Positions 42,799 through 54,262 of a stretch of 64,000 nt of DNA are shown here, in pieces. The DNA comes from Thelephora terrestris. Its lineage: Eukaryota > Basidiomycota > Agaricomycetes > Thelephorales > Thelephoraceae. The translations under genes and the position numbers were made by a program. Each line of letters begins with the position of its first letter. The first letter of the stretch is position 1. The stretch covers positions 744,001 through 808,000 of the forward strand of contig WIUZ02000009.1 in assembly GCA_015956445.1 (NCBI GenBank), read 5' to 3'. A model generated the notes under the pieces. That model had not been told where the DNA came from. It saw only the letters and a program-made list of their open reading frames with translations, and did not search any database.

Positions 42799-44484
42799 GC
42801 AGGCCTACAACCCTGACATTGTACGTCTATTTTATATTTCATTTATCGGAGAACTGCTGCTGAATGACATGCTACATAGCCTCCTGTCATGCACGACTCG
42901 TGACGCCGCCCTGAAGGAGCTTCGTTCCGAATGCAAGAAGTTTGAGGATATGTTGACTGACCCCAAGAGTGAGAGTAGTGGGCGAGCTGGCCTCAAGTAC
43001 ATCGACTACCTTATGGCAACTTGGATGCCACAATCGCTCTGGAACAGCTGGTCAGAGGAGGGAAGGAGCCGTGCAGCAGAGGTCCTGGGCGTCAACATTG
43101 GTGATGTTCTCCCGACAACGAACCACCTCGAATCATTCAACGGAGTCCTCAAGCGAAAACACATAAGCCAATGGCAACGGTCGGGACGAAAACTCCGCTT
43201 TGACGTCCTTGTGTTTCGCCTCATCCTGTACATCATGCCCAACATCTATGCACAGTTCCGCCTCAATCACTCATTCGAGACATGGAAGAAGGAACGGTTC
43301 GCGAATGTTGCGGGTGTCCATGGACTTTCGCGACAGCTTCGTGCGGCAGAGAGGACCACCCAGGTTTCGCCCGTTGCCATTGCGTGGTATTCTCCCGACC
43401 CCATCCGGGACGGCTTTTCGAAGGACATCATTCGCTTGCGCCTCATCACGCCAATCCCAAGTATGAAGCCATTCGAATTATGGGCGACTTGTGCCTCTAC
43501 AAGTGCCAATGTCAGTGATCCAGGCCACCTTCGCTATTGGCTGACTGCACACCCATCTGGTCATGCCACATGTACCTGCGCTGACTGGTTGAACCGAGGT
43601 GGAGCCTGCAAGCACCTTCGAGCCTTTTGTGACCTGATTACTTTATGGGCGAAAGGCGGTCAAATTACACACGAGTTCTACTTTCCTGGTAGCGAGTCAG
43701 ATGCCTGCCATGTATTGGAAAAGAATAAGCGTTGGTACGGGCATTACTACGACCACTCTGTAACAGCACCTGCCAGCCGAGATACTTTGTCCGCGACCTG
43801 CCCACCAACCCTCCATAAATCATCAACACACATACCACTCCCCCCTCCGAATCATCCTGACATTTCACTCATCCCAACAATCGACCAAGAGGCTGAGCTT
43901 GAGGAGAGTGTCACTGCACTCGAGGACCCAGAAATTCCCGAGTTGACCCCGGCCGTCGAATCAGATACAACGCTCAAGGATAACCGCAATGCGATTGAGA
44001 TTCAAAACCAACAACGCCTTGATCACTTCATCAAGAATTCCCTCCCAAACCTCTACGGAATCTCAAATCTTCTTCAAGATTTCAGACCGAAGGTTATGGA
44101 CGTTGAATTTTCAGGTCTCATCTCCATGCTTTCTCATCAACTCGAGTCGATGACATTCACATCGGGTCCACCTCCAAGTACCATGGTGCCAGATGCCGGT
44201 CATCAGCGTGCTACTCAGACTCTTGATCCACCAAAATCCCGGATGTGTACCCCCTCGCCTCCCCGAACGCCCACAAAACGGTTTGCTCTCTTGCCTCCCT
44301 CCCCCGAAACTAAAAAAAGTACAAAGCGTATCAAGTCATATAGTACTCTTTAACTTAGAATGAAATTGACCCCTCCTTCGATGTGCCGTGTCTTCTTAAA
44401 CTGAAACATCACTCGGGCACTAAATTTTGTTCAAAACATAATGGTGATATATTTGTCAAGACACGTCAACAGGTGTGGTAAGAT

Positions 44485-45497
44485 CTACTTCATGAGTATA
44501 AACTCCAGGTCATCATCTAGCTCAGAGTTGTCATCAACTTCGATGACACACTGAGAATGCGGGATACGGCTGACACGGTTGCACTTCGGGCAGATCACGA
44601 ACAACGCGTCAAATTCGCCACGAGAAATTCCCATGCGGCTGAACAGCTTGGAGATCAGGTCAAACTGATTGACAACGGGGATGACTCCAGATGCACGCGC
44701 TTCCCAGCTTGGGATTCTAGTTTTGCGCTTCTTCCCGGATGACTGGGGCAATGCAATCGCTAGTGAAAAATAAAGTTAGTAGCTGTTCCATGTTATTAAG
44801 GTTGGCATCCTTACCATCGTCCTCAACGCTAAGAAGGGTTTGGCGGGTCTCTGCATTGTTGTACATTTCTTGAATATTTACTGTACGTATGTTGTCAGTG
44901 AACATTCTGAAATTTGAAAAGGACGAAATATACCATAATAAGGGCACTCAGACTCGGGGCAAACGAGGCTCATCTGACTGTAGGCTGGGGAAGATATTTT
45001 TCTCGGGACATAGAGGGCCACAACTCGTTCTTGATCCCGGATGGAACAGAAGCAATTGGGATTAGTATCCCAGCCATTGCTCTCGACATGATCTATCAGC
45101 TTTGCCGGGGGGACCGGTTCTCCATCACTGTTGCGAGGGCTGTTGTCGGGAATCAGTAAAGATTGTAATGGAGACCATCAAGAGCTTACTAGGGAATCGG
45201 AACAAGTTTTCCTTGGCAATGGCGGGACTTGTAGACGAATGTGACGAGAGTTTTGGCCTCTCGCAGGGCAATCCTGAATGGGACGAAAATTTTGTCATCT
45301 CGCAACGGCTGTCTTGCACCGAACTGAACCGGGTTCAGCGGACAACGAGAGGCTGTGCGGCTTGGGGTCCTGGGGGATACCGGGTTGGAACGAAACGTTG
45401 GCGTGGGTGTGTCGGGGGCAAGTGAGACCTGGCGAGAGGAAGACATGGCGACACAGGTGCACTGCCATATGTCTTTTCTTTTATCCATCATTGTCAT
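44485..45497 (-). CDS. MULE accessory gene with zinc-finger-like motifs
   Basis: Four exons on the minus strand: 45497-45190, 45139-44934, a middle exon ending at GAGGACGATG near 44827, and one from about 44767 to 44485. All introns have GT...CTRAY...AG signals (50-55 bp) and join in frame. The N-terminal region is Pro/Ser/Arg-rich (MSSSRQVSLAPDTPTPTF). The second exon has CFC...LVCPESECPYY, a CxC...CxxxxC pattern like a GRF zinc finger but without the GRxFY core. The last exon has a nuclear-localisation-like SGKKRKTRIP, then CPKC and an acidic end. It lies between the transposase and the right TIR and runs towards the transposase, so it probably travels with the MULE. A DNA-binding partner of the transposase is a guess. 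Confidence 0.65.
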
Positions 45498-45697
45498 GAA
45501 TTCTCTGCGTTATATTTAAAAAAAACTAAGTTAAAAGGTAAGGGTGAGGGAAGTGGTATTTCCCCCTCAAACGAGCAGAATCAGACACGTGTTGAAGCAG
45601 AGACGGGAGGGAGGGACATCGCGCGGAGCCCTCGGACGACGGATGACATCAAAAAGTCTTCTTTTAGTGCGTCATCATGGGCGACCGCCGTCTGTCC
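45493..45697 (-). repeat. MULE terminal inverted repeat, right
   Basis: Reverse complement of 38844-39048 with scattered mismatches; ends CCGCCGTCTGTCC, followed by the ATCACTATG duplication. Confidence 0.85.
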
Positions 45698-45706
45698 ATC
45701 ACTATG

Positions 45707-46140
45707 CAGGATTGCAACAAGTTCAACCAGTGCCAGCACTGTCCTGACTTACCAACTCTGTGGTAGCGAGCCCCATTCGATTGGCTCTCGATAATTCCTG
45801 TGATCCTCGTCCTCTTGACAGATGCTAGAATGCGAACCGCGATGAGAGACGTGACAGGACGAGGTTGAAGTACATTTGCTGACGGTATGAGCTGGCCGGG
45901 TTGAGAGTTCTGCCATCACCAGTGGCCCATTTGTATCCTAGGAATGTTCATGAGCAGTGAAAGTTTGCGAGGTGGGACGCAAACCTGAACGCCTCGGCTC
46001 TTTCCGTACTGGTGATGGTGTCTGTCAATGTGTGCGCTGATTGTAATATTCCAGAAACTCTCAGTTTATACCACAAACTAGATAAACCACAAACCTTCTT
46101 TCGGTTTGAACGGCGCATACGAACTTTCCCTTCGTAGCGA
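45707..46140. other. Flank between MULE and LTR C copy 2, nothing recognised
   Basis: A minus-strand frame (RYEGKVRMRRSNRKKVCGLS, ending about 45948) may be coding sequence cut by LTR C copy 2, since the frame runs into the LTR boundary. No family recognised. Confidence 0.3.
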
Positions 46141-47920
46141 TGTCGGACCCCTGGATTAATCATGATTTATTTACGATTTTTCGCACAATTAATAGTGTAC
46201 TTACAGCCCAAGCAAGAATAGTTTATGGATAATTGTTTATTCATTTGATAAGATAAGGACAATAGATAAGATAAGAGATAAGATAAACCTGGAAAATCAT
46301 GGAAAATCATGGAATTCCTTGGAGCCTACTGGAGAACACTGGAACATATTAGAAGGTAATGGAACATTCTAGAAGGTGATGGAATGTCACAGATGTGACC
46401 ACTGGTCACCCAAAGGAACAAGACGGAATGCCATGGAACATGATGGAATGTTATGGAATAATGTGGAATGCGTTGGAATGTTCTGGGACATTCTCCTGTA
46501 AATTAGTATATATAGACCTCAACCACACTTCTAAGGGAAAAAGCAGTTCACCCCACCAGGACAGCAGCTCACCCACTACTCAGGGAGAATCACCAACAGC
46601 TCAGTCTTCACCTAGACTGAGGCTCTCTTTGCTAGTTTTCCCCCACAACTTTTTATCTACCCCCTACCCCTTAGGACTGATTGGTTGAGTGATTTTGAGT
46701 AATCACATACCACTTTCAGCCTCATCCTCTGTGTGAAGAAGCACTAAGTCAGAAGTACTGATCAAGCCTAGCACACTTGTGACGTTGGAGTTTTTGGTGT
46801 CTGTATTGCTGAAGTCTGATACTTTAGGCAGATAGCCCTCCACTTCAGAAGAGTGTTTGTCTAGGTAACAGCCAGATTTAGCAGGTACCACAAAGGTCTC
46901 TGACATATTCTACGACATATCATTTTATCCCAAGTTTATTTGAAGTTATATTTGTTTGACGCACTAGGCGTCATCTGTAGCAAGTTTAAGGTATCTGACA
47001 TACCTCTATAAGCTCTATGACATATCTTGTCACTTTTACGACATATTAAGCACAGCCTCAGGTGTAAGCGTACACCTTCCTTATTTGGTTTAGCTTCACG
47101 ACACAGCCTCAACACAGCTTTAGGTACAGCCTAAGGACAGGACTATTACACAGCCTCAAGCACAGCCTCAAGGCCCATCTTTGAGTCAGGAACTCCATTC
47201 CTATCAGAACATAGATTCCCACGGTGAAGTTAGGTGTCTAATCAGAGTGTACAGAGCCCCTGAGTGATAACATTACTGATTCCCTAGAATAATTACTGAG
47301 GGACATACTACTAGTAGATCTCCAGCGAACTCATCAGGACCAAGAGCCGGAAAGAGGAACCCCGCTCTACCCTGTGGAGTTGTTAGTCGAGTTCATTGAC
47401 TAATCAACCAGCCTGCTTGGTTTCTATACTCTAGTCTCTAAGCAAACCAAAGGGTGTTATGTGATGATTTCGCCGTTTACCCCCTTTTATTCCCCTTTAT
47501 TTAACGCCTCATCACCACTAAGTCAGTTGGTGCCCTGCCCTAAACACGGCGGTAAACTGTTTATTATGCAATATGCCCTATGCTTAACGATTCAAAGTCC
47601 AATACGTGGAACGTGCTACTAGTCAAGATACCCCAGAAGACCCGAGGTATAATACGTGAACATGTACCGGCGGACCTTCATATGAAGATTCCCCCTACCT
47701 GGCCCTCCGTTGCCCCTGGACGATTAGTAGATATTCAGGCTACCGATAACAAGGGATGTATTAATAAGCGTCGCGCGCTGACCTCTCGCAGAAGTCAACC
47801 GGCTTATTAATCTGACCCTTGGATTGGACTTATGAAAACCATTATGCTTTACGACTCATGGATCACGCGCAATAGACAAGAAAGGAGATTCATTGGAAGC
47901 CAACAGTACAAAAGAGTTAT

Positions 47921-49181
47921 CTAATCAATATCTCTGCGGATCCATTGTACTACTTCCAATGCCGATCTCACCAACTCCTCATTCAACCAGTTCTGCTCCC
48001 GGATCTCGTTTGGGTCCACGTCCGACAAGTCATCGTAATCTGGAAGCTCCGTATCAGAGTTTGGTTCACTATCGGGAACGAACTCGGCGTACGGATCATA
48101 CTCCAGAGCAGGCCATTGACGGCGACTACCCCAAGGAGTAGAAACGAACTCAGGACGAGGAGTGTCCCTACGGACGACTCCTACGTTCTGGTAGAATTCG
48201 TCGCTCCCAATCTCGATGACCTCATCATCAATGGGAACCAACCTGTTCTCATGACGGACCAACAAACGAGCGGGCGGCGACTCAGCCCGGTTAGGGACTA
48301 TCGGCGACCCGGCCCGATACGGAACCTCCAGCTCCTCTTCTTCGACTTGGACCTCCGGCTCGTTGCACTTCCTCTGGAGATCCCGGACTTCTCCGGTCAA
48401 CTCGGAGACACGACGAGTAAGGCGGACCTAAAAGGAACAGGGTTAGAAGACGACAATTGTCTTCGATCCCAGTCCCCGTACCTTATCGTCTTCCAATTCT
48501 CCGGTCTTCGCAACAAGACTCCGAACCAAGTCCTTCAAGGTGATCACTTCTCCCTAAAAGAAAGTTTGAGTTAGAAAGGTCAATTACTCCGGACCCAAAC
48601 TTTCTTACCTTCAACCTATCGATCGCCATACCCTGCTGCTCCTGTTCATCTTCAATCTTCAAAATGCCTTCATGGCATCCAAGGAACTCCTTCTCCAACT
48701 TCTCGATCTCTTCGCGACGACCATCAACTCGCTCATTGACATGAGCATCTCATCCATCAACATGGACCCAACGTTACCCGTATGGATAACGCTGGCCTCC
48801 AACACTGAGTTGAAGGTCTCGTTGGTCTCAGTGACGAACTCGACACCCCTATTAAGGAGTTCGGTCGCATAAGGGTTTGTCTCGATGCGCGCCAACTTGC
48901 GCCGAGACACCCTACGAGAAGCCTGGATGAAATCCCTAAATCCTAAAGCGGAACGTCAGCAGACATGCTAAATATGTCAACCGGCATCCCGAACCTAAGT
49001 CAGTAAAACCCTCATTAGGGTCGGCGGTGGCGGTCCGGTCCATGACGTTTCCCAAAGTGGGATAAGGGCGGGAAGCATCCCGACGAGCATGAGAGAAGTG
49101 GTCGATATTGAAGTTGTTCTCCTGGACAGGAGAGTAGGAGGAAGAACGACGAGTGGGAACACGAGTTTGAGCACGAGGCAT
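47921..49181 (-). pseudogene. Family B gene, outer copy, frameshifted and promoterless
   Basis: Minus-strand copy of the gene at 49855-51118. Exon 1 starts at 49181; all four exons are recognisable. A 1-bp loss in exon 2 (gagatgctcatg instead of gagattgctcatg) changes DEIAHVNERVDGRR to an unrelated reading. The inner family B copy is inserted directly before the ATG, and its 5-bp duplication CATAT includes the start codon in reverse, so the old promoter now lies 2.4 kb away. Confidence 0.85.
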
Positions 49182-49416
49182 ATTGTCAGGCCGACGCGAC
49201 CTCTACAGTTCAAATCACACTCAGGGGTCAAACACACAGTTATAACCCTGTTGCAAACCCAGGGATATCGGAAGTCTCTTCACAGACTAGATTGGATAAG
49301 AGGAGAAAGAAGGAGACAAGGGTCTTCAGGCACTCTTGCTCTAAGCACACAGCAGTAGAGGTCACGGAGAGTCTGATGATAACAAATCTAAGGAGTACAG
49401 GCTAAACTACTCTGAG

Positions 49417-49426
49417 TATATATACT
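49417..49426 (-). promoter_or_regulatory. Antisense TATA box in family B
   Basis: TATATATACTC on the minus strand, about 240 bp from the TGTCAGG end; present at the matching place in the outer copy near 52015. A candidate LTR promoter opposed to the gene promoter. Confidence 0.45.
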
Positions 49427-49787
49427 ACTTAGATTTGTGATGTGACCGTCACATGTAACTATACTATGGATACAAACACAGACAAACATGGTCCGTGCAC
49501 AGCACTGCATGGTCTGTGCGTTACGTGGTGACTAATGCTACAAATTATCAGCTGATAAACGAAAGTGTGGCGGCCAGTAGCAATTTGAGAGCATTACAAA
49601 GCAGTTACAAAACATGACGTAGCCTGGGAATGTTCGGAAGGAATGTGGGTATGACTGACTAACAGCCAATGGCAAAAGGGGAGCATATGACTAAAGATAG
49701 GGGCATATGATGTCATGTGGGTCATGCGCAGTAAACAATAGAAAGGATGACTCAACTCCTGAGTCGTGGAAGGGGCGTGGCATTTGG

Positions 49788-49795
49788 TATATAAC
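49788..49795 (+). promoter_or_regulatory. TATA box of the family B gene
   Basis: TATATAAC about 67 bp upstream of the ATG at 49855; the same box is present in the promoter of the outer copy near 51640. Confidence 0.55.
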
Positions 49796-49854
49796 CAAAG
49801 GGGGTTGGATGACTGGGTCTCTCAACAAACCTCCCTTTGTTACACACAGCCAAC

Positions 49855-51118
49855 ATGCCTCGTGCTCAAACTCGTGTTCCCACTCGCCGCTCTTCTTCCT
49901 ACTCTCCTGTTCAGGAGAACAACTTTAACATTGACCGCTTTTCTCATGCTCGTCGGGATGCTTCCCGCCCTTATCCCACTTTGGGAAATGTCATGGACCG
50001 GACCGCCACCGCCGACCCTAATGAAGGTTTCACCGACTTAGGTTCGGGATGTCGGTTGACATATTTGGCGTGTCTACTGACGTTCCGCTTTTAGGTTTCA
50101 GGGATTTCATCCAGGCTTCTCGTAGGGTGTCTCGGCGCAAGTTGGCGCGTATCGAGACGAACCCTTATGCGACCGAACTCCTTAACAGGGGTGTCGAGTT
50201 CGTTACTGAGACCAATGAGACCTTCAACTCCGTGTTGGAGGCCAGCGTTATCCATACGGGTAACGTTGGGTCCATGTTGATGGATGAGATTGCTCATGTA
50301 AATGAGCGAGTTGATGGTCGTCGAGAAGAGGTCGAGAAGCTGGAGAAGGAGTTCCTCGGATGTCATGAGGGCATCTTGAAGATTGAAGATGAGCAGGAGC
50401 AGCATGGTATGGCGATCGATAGGTTGAAGGTAAATGTGGGGTCGGGAGATATTTGACATCTCTAACCTAACATTTCCTTTAGGGAGAGGTGATCACTCTG
50501 AAGGACTTGGTCCGGAGTCTTGTTGCCAAGACTGGAGAATTGGAAGACGATAAGGTACTGGGACTGGGATCGAAGATAGTTGTCATCTTCTAACCCTGTT
50601 CCTGTTAGGTCCGCCTTACTCGCCGTGTCTCCGAGTTGACCGGAGAAGTCCGGGATCTCCAGAGGCGTTGTGTTGAGCCGGAGGTCCGAGTCGAAGAGGA
50701 GGAGGGGGAAGAAATTCTGCATCGGGCCGGGTCGCCGATCATTCCTAATCGGGCCGAGTCGCCGCCTGCTCGTTTATTGGTCCGTCACGAGAACAGGTTA
50801 GTTCCTGTTGACGATGAGGTCATTGAGATCGGGAGCGACGAATTCTATCAGAACGTGGGAGTTGTCCGTAGGGACACTCCTCGTCCTGAGTTCGTGTCTA
50901 CTCCTTGGGGTAGTCGCCGTCAATGGCCTGCTCTGGAGTATGATCCGTACGCCGAGTTCGTTCCTGATAGTGAACCAAACTCTGATACGGAGCTTCCAGA
51001 TTACGATGACTTGTCGGACGTGGACCCGAACGAGATCCGGGAGCAGAACTGGTTGAATGAGGAGTTGGTGAGATCGGCATTGGAAGTAGTACAAAGGATC
51101 CGAAGAGATATTGATTAG
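49855..51118 (+). CDS. Family B gene, inner copy (367 aa, coiled coil, unknown)
   Basis: Exons 49855-50041, 50095-50429, 50483-50554 and 50609-51118; introns of 53-54 bp with GT...AG and good branch sites. 1,104 bp of CDS, 367 aa. N-terminus basic and Ser/Arg-rich (MPRAQTRVPTRRSSSYSP). Residues about 150-235 are heptad-like (EEVEKLEKEFLGCHEG, LTRRVSELTGEVRDLQRR), predicting a coiled coil. The tail is acidic (EPNSDTELPDYDDLSDVD). There is no catalytic or zinc motif. It could be a Gag-like or structural protein of the element, or a captured gene; nothing recognised. Intact, whereas the outer copy is frameshifted. Confidence 0.75.
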
Positions 51119-52343
51119 ATAACTCTTTTGTACTGTTGGCTTCCAATGAATCTTCTTTCTTGTCTATTGCGCGTGATCCATGAGTCGTAAAACATAATGG
51201 TTTTCATAAGTCCAATCCAAAGGTCAGATTAATAAGCCGGTTGACTTCTGCGAGAGGTCAGCGCGCGACGCTTATTAATACATCCCTTGTTGTCGGTAGC
51301 CTGAATATCTACTAGTCGTCCAGGGGCAACGGAGGGCCAGGTAGGGGGGATCTTCGTATGAAGGTCCGCCGGTACATGTTCACGTATTATACCTCGGGTC
51401 TTCTGGGGTATCTTGACTAGTAGCACGTTCCACGTATTGGACTTTGAGTCGTTAAGCATAGGGCATACTGCATAATAAACAGTTTACCGCCGTGTTTAGG
51501 GCAGGGCACCAACTGACTTAGTGGTGATGAGGCGTTAAATAAAGGAAATGAAAGGGGGTAAACGGCGAAATCATCACACATATTGGTTGAATGTAACAAA
51601 GGGAGGTTTGTTGAGAGACCCAGTCATCCAACCCCCTTTGGTTATATACCAAATGCCACGCCCCTTCCACGACTCAGGAGTTGAGTCATCATTTCTATTG
51701 TTTACTGCGCATGACCCACATGACATCATATGCCCCTATTTCTTAGTCATATGCTCCCCTTTTGCCATTGGCTGTTAGTCAGTCATACCCACATTCCTTC
51801 CGAACATTCCCAGGCTACGTCATGCTTTGTAACTGCTTTGTAATGCTCTCAAATTGCTACTGGCCGCCACACTTTCGTTTATCAGCTGATAATTTGTAGC
51901 ATTAGTCACCACGTAACGCACAGACCATGCAGTGCTGTGCACGGACCATGTTTGTCTGTGTTTGTATCCATAGTGTAGTTACATGTCACTGTCACGTCAC
52001 AAATCTAAGTAGTATATATACTCAGAGTAGTTTAGCCTGTACTCCTTAGATTTGTTATCATCAGACTCTCCGTGACCTCTATTGCTGTGTGCTTAGAGCA
52101 AGAGTGCCTGAAGACCCTTGTCTCCTTCTTCTCCTCTTCTCCAATCTAGTCTGTGAAGAGATTTCCGATATCCCTGGGTTTGCAACAGGGCTATAACTGT
52201 GTGTTTGATCCTTGTGTGCGATAGGTTTGGATAGCAAGTGTCACGAACGCGTGACATAGTAGCCAAGATTTCACAAATAATTCAAGACATTGGTCGCATT
52301 TGTGGTAATAATAATACAAGAGTGGCTAAAAGGGACTACAAAC

Positions 52344-53247
52344 TTAGACAAGAACAAACGGGTCGATATCACATGAACAGTTCTGAGGAAGGGGGCAACG
52401 ATGAGCGAAGTGGTGAGGGTTATGGATACTCTCAGGACAGTAAGACCACACTCGCGTCGCCGGATCCTGCCAACACTCCCTACACCCCAACACGTCATGA
52501 GATAGACTATCATACATCTCTCGTCGCATGTCCGACAAGGCCTCGCTCACTAATGCGAACCCATAGCGGTCTTGGAGACCCGCCACCTCCACCTTCAACT
52601 TCATCCTCACCTGACGTGACTTGTCGGAGGGACAACAGCGTTGACCAGAACGAGTCATCGGACTCTTGCGGGTCTTCTTCTTCTGGGACCTCTCCACCAT
52701 CTGGCGAGCTGGGGCAGGACTCCAGGGAGGGGATGGAGGGAGAGGAACGCCCCGATCCTGGCGGTGGCGAAGGGACGACTGGGGACTTGCAAGGGGGGTC
52801 GGTGCAATAAGCTCCCCCACATTGGTGTCCGAAATATTGGAAGAGAGACGCCTGGAAAGGTCCCCAATGTTCCAGAGCAAAGTGAGAGAAGTCATCATTC
52901 AAACTGTTCATGATGACGTACATGAGATCCACCCGCTTCTCCAACTTCGTAATTCGATCCTCCCTCTCCCTCTCCATGACGTCCAACAAACGAACGGCTC
53001 CAGGGTGTTGAGCTCGAACCACAGGCCCAGAAAGCCTGGGGTCTTCAAACCCAGCCTGCTCCCAGAATTTGGCGGGGGCGTTATGGGCGGTGAGGAAATC
53101 AATGGCAACCTGGTTGTCATGGGCGATGTTGGCAGGGGAGTCATATAGATGTTGCTCCACGTTGTAAGGAGCATCCGTCTCGAAGGACGGGGTGAAGGGG
53201 GTGGCAGCAGCATTGAGCACAGCGTTGTTGGCAACGAAAGAAGACAT
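52344..53247 (-). CDS. Family A left gene, copy 2
   Basis: Frame 1: ATG 53247 to 52510 (MSSFVANNAVLNAAATPFTP...). Frame 2 (+1): 52898-52344, with the Cys/His tail CRECWQDPATRVWSYCPES. Same two-frame organisation as copy 1, with no stops in either conserved part. Differences from copy 1 are mostly conservative. Product and role unknown. Confidence 0.58.
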
Positions 53248-53830
53248 AGCAGGATAGATGATTGAAGGTGGTACTGGGGTTTGGTGGGAGTGGAAAAGAG
53301 ACGATGAGGGAAACGATCATTAATCCCCCTGACTTAAATACACCCTGACTCAAAGAAAGCCGAAAAAGGAAAACAAAACCCATTATCCATTAACGTCCCC
53401 ATTAGGGTAAACGAACCCTCAGCCCCAATCGCGATCCCATCAAATCAGAGAAATCCCCATCGATCGCGGGAAATCCCCATCCGTCTTCTACTACTACCGC
53501 GAAACGAGAGAAATCCCCACCGATCATGAGAAGTCCCCATCAGTCTTCTATCACCGCCATCGATCATGAGAAATCCCCATTGTGCTCCTAGCGACTCCTT
53601 TACTATTGTTCCCCTATTTCATTTCGCTATCTGTCGTTCCAAAGTCTCACTCCCCGGACTCGTTCACCCTGCCCTAAAACTACGCACAGACCATGTTGAT
53701 TCCTGTTTGGCTCGTTGTAGAATAATGACTCCTGTAGAGGATTGGGTATATAAGGAAGAGCGTTCGCTCCTTTCTTTCCCCATTCTCAATCTCTTCTGTA
53801 CTCCTCTACCCACAACCTGAATACAAGTAA

Positions 53831-54192
53831 CACAGTGGGCAATGGGGTCCAATCCGATCCGGATTATCCCCTGTCTATGTTTTGATTAGGATAAATATTC
53901 CGTGTATTTTCTAATCTAGTATATATCTGAAAATCCAAGAATAATCCAACAAGGATTATTGTTTGAATATTTTTCGGATTATCTAAAATATTTTGCTGTG
54001 CTAGCCAATCAGCTGGCTCCAATCACAATATTCCGACACGGAATATTTTACAAGTTTCCCAACATTTTCTTAGCAATATTACCAATAATTTTCCAGTACT
54101 AAACTAATACAGAAAATGTAAGTAATATTTATCCTAATCAGAATATAAACAAGGGAAAATCCGGATGGGATTGGACCCCATTGCCCACTGTG
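53831..54192. mobile_element. 362-bp MITE with CACAGTGGGC ends
   Basis: Terminal inverted repeats of about 25 bp (CACAGTGGGCAATGGGGTCC...), extended with one mismatch to about 35 bp, flanked by TAA (53828-53830 and 54193-54195). Absent from the same place in family A copy 1, which proves insertion. The interior is AT-rich with no ORF. CAC ends with a 3-bp duplication fit CACTA-like elements; TAA would also fit PIF/Harbinger. Confidence 0.85.
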
Positions 54193-54262
54193 TAAGCTGA
54201 GGAATTCTCCTCACGTCTTACCCCTTTCTGACTCATTTTAGCAGGAATCCTCCTGCTAGTGT

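Larger units (their letters stand above)
40595..42818 (+). mobile_element. Family A unit, copy 1 (2,224 bp; solo-LTR-like, gene-bearing)
   Basis: Starts TGTCACAAACGCGTGAC and ends CTACAACCCTGACA, flanked by TTGTA on both sides (40590-40594 and 42819-42823). TG...CA ends and a 5-bp duplication are the marks of a retroviral-type integrase and usually mean a solo LTR. Yet it is filled by two divergent genes, 41603-40700 (minus) and 42175-42798 (plus), separated by a 570-bp promoter region. Only 105 bp remain at the left end and 20 bp at the right. Copies 2 and 3 share the same structure. Confidence 0.88.
39242..44353 (+). pseudogene. MULE transposase with SWIM zinc finger, interrupted by family A copy 1
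   Basis: Exons: about 39242-39468, 39523-39792, 39845-40591 and 42880-44353. Introns at 39469-39522 and 39793-39844 are clean. The last intron began GTACGT at 40592; family A copy 1 is inserted 3 bp into it. Removing that copy and one TTGTA leaves a 59-bp intron ending ACATAG and a continuous frame (SLDTF then LLSCTTRDAAL). The protein shows the N-terminal FTGCWAHADI segment, a DDE-type core (LILDGTFGL, then CRFHLRQCW, then LESFNGVLKRKH) and a SWIM finger (CTCADWLNRGGACKHL) near the C-terminus. It would cut and paste the MULE by binding its TIRs. The start codon is not resolved: an acceptor-like TAG at 39239-39241 suggests an upstream exon. Coding frames are otherwise intact, so loss is recent, or the LTR could still be removed as part of a giant intron. 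Confidence 0.88.
38844..45697 (+). mobile_element. Complete Mutator-like element (MULE), 6,854 bp with a nested insertion
   Basis: Starts GGACAGACGGCGGTCGC and ends with its reverse complement. The terminal inverted repeats extend about 205 bp (38844-39048 against 45493-45697) with scattered mismatches. It is flanked by ATCACTATG on both sides. Inside are a plus-strand transposase gene and a minus-strand accessory gene with convergent 3' ends. Without family A copy 1 and one TTGTA, the element is 4,625 bp. Assignment to the MULE superfamily rests on the transposase, TIR length and 9-bp duplication together. Confidence 0.92.
49184..51578 (+). mobile_element. Family B unit, inner copy (2,395 bp, intact)
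   Basis: TGTCAGGCCGACGCG at the start, GGCGAAATCATCACA at the end, flanked by CATAT (49179-49183 and 51579-51583). Integrase-type TG...CA ends and a 5-bp duplication, like family A. Layout on the plus strand: 670 bp of upstream region, a four-exon gene, 460 bp of 3' region. On the minus strand a separate TATA (49417-49426) points to the TGTCA terminus, as expected for an LTR promoter; read that way, the gene is antisense inside U3. Confidence 0.88.

Noticed and set aside
6686-47459. LTR C copies 1 and 2 as the two ends of one giant element
   Set aside because: Copy 2 has its own matching 4-bp duplication on both sides after removing the nested insert, so it is an independent insertion.
47945-48574. 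Plus-strand 209-aa ORF in family B outer copy
   Set aside because: It is the antisense of the last exons of the family B gene, whose introns and conservation support the minus strand; the inner copy repeats the shadow.
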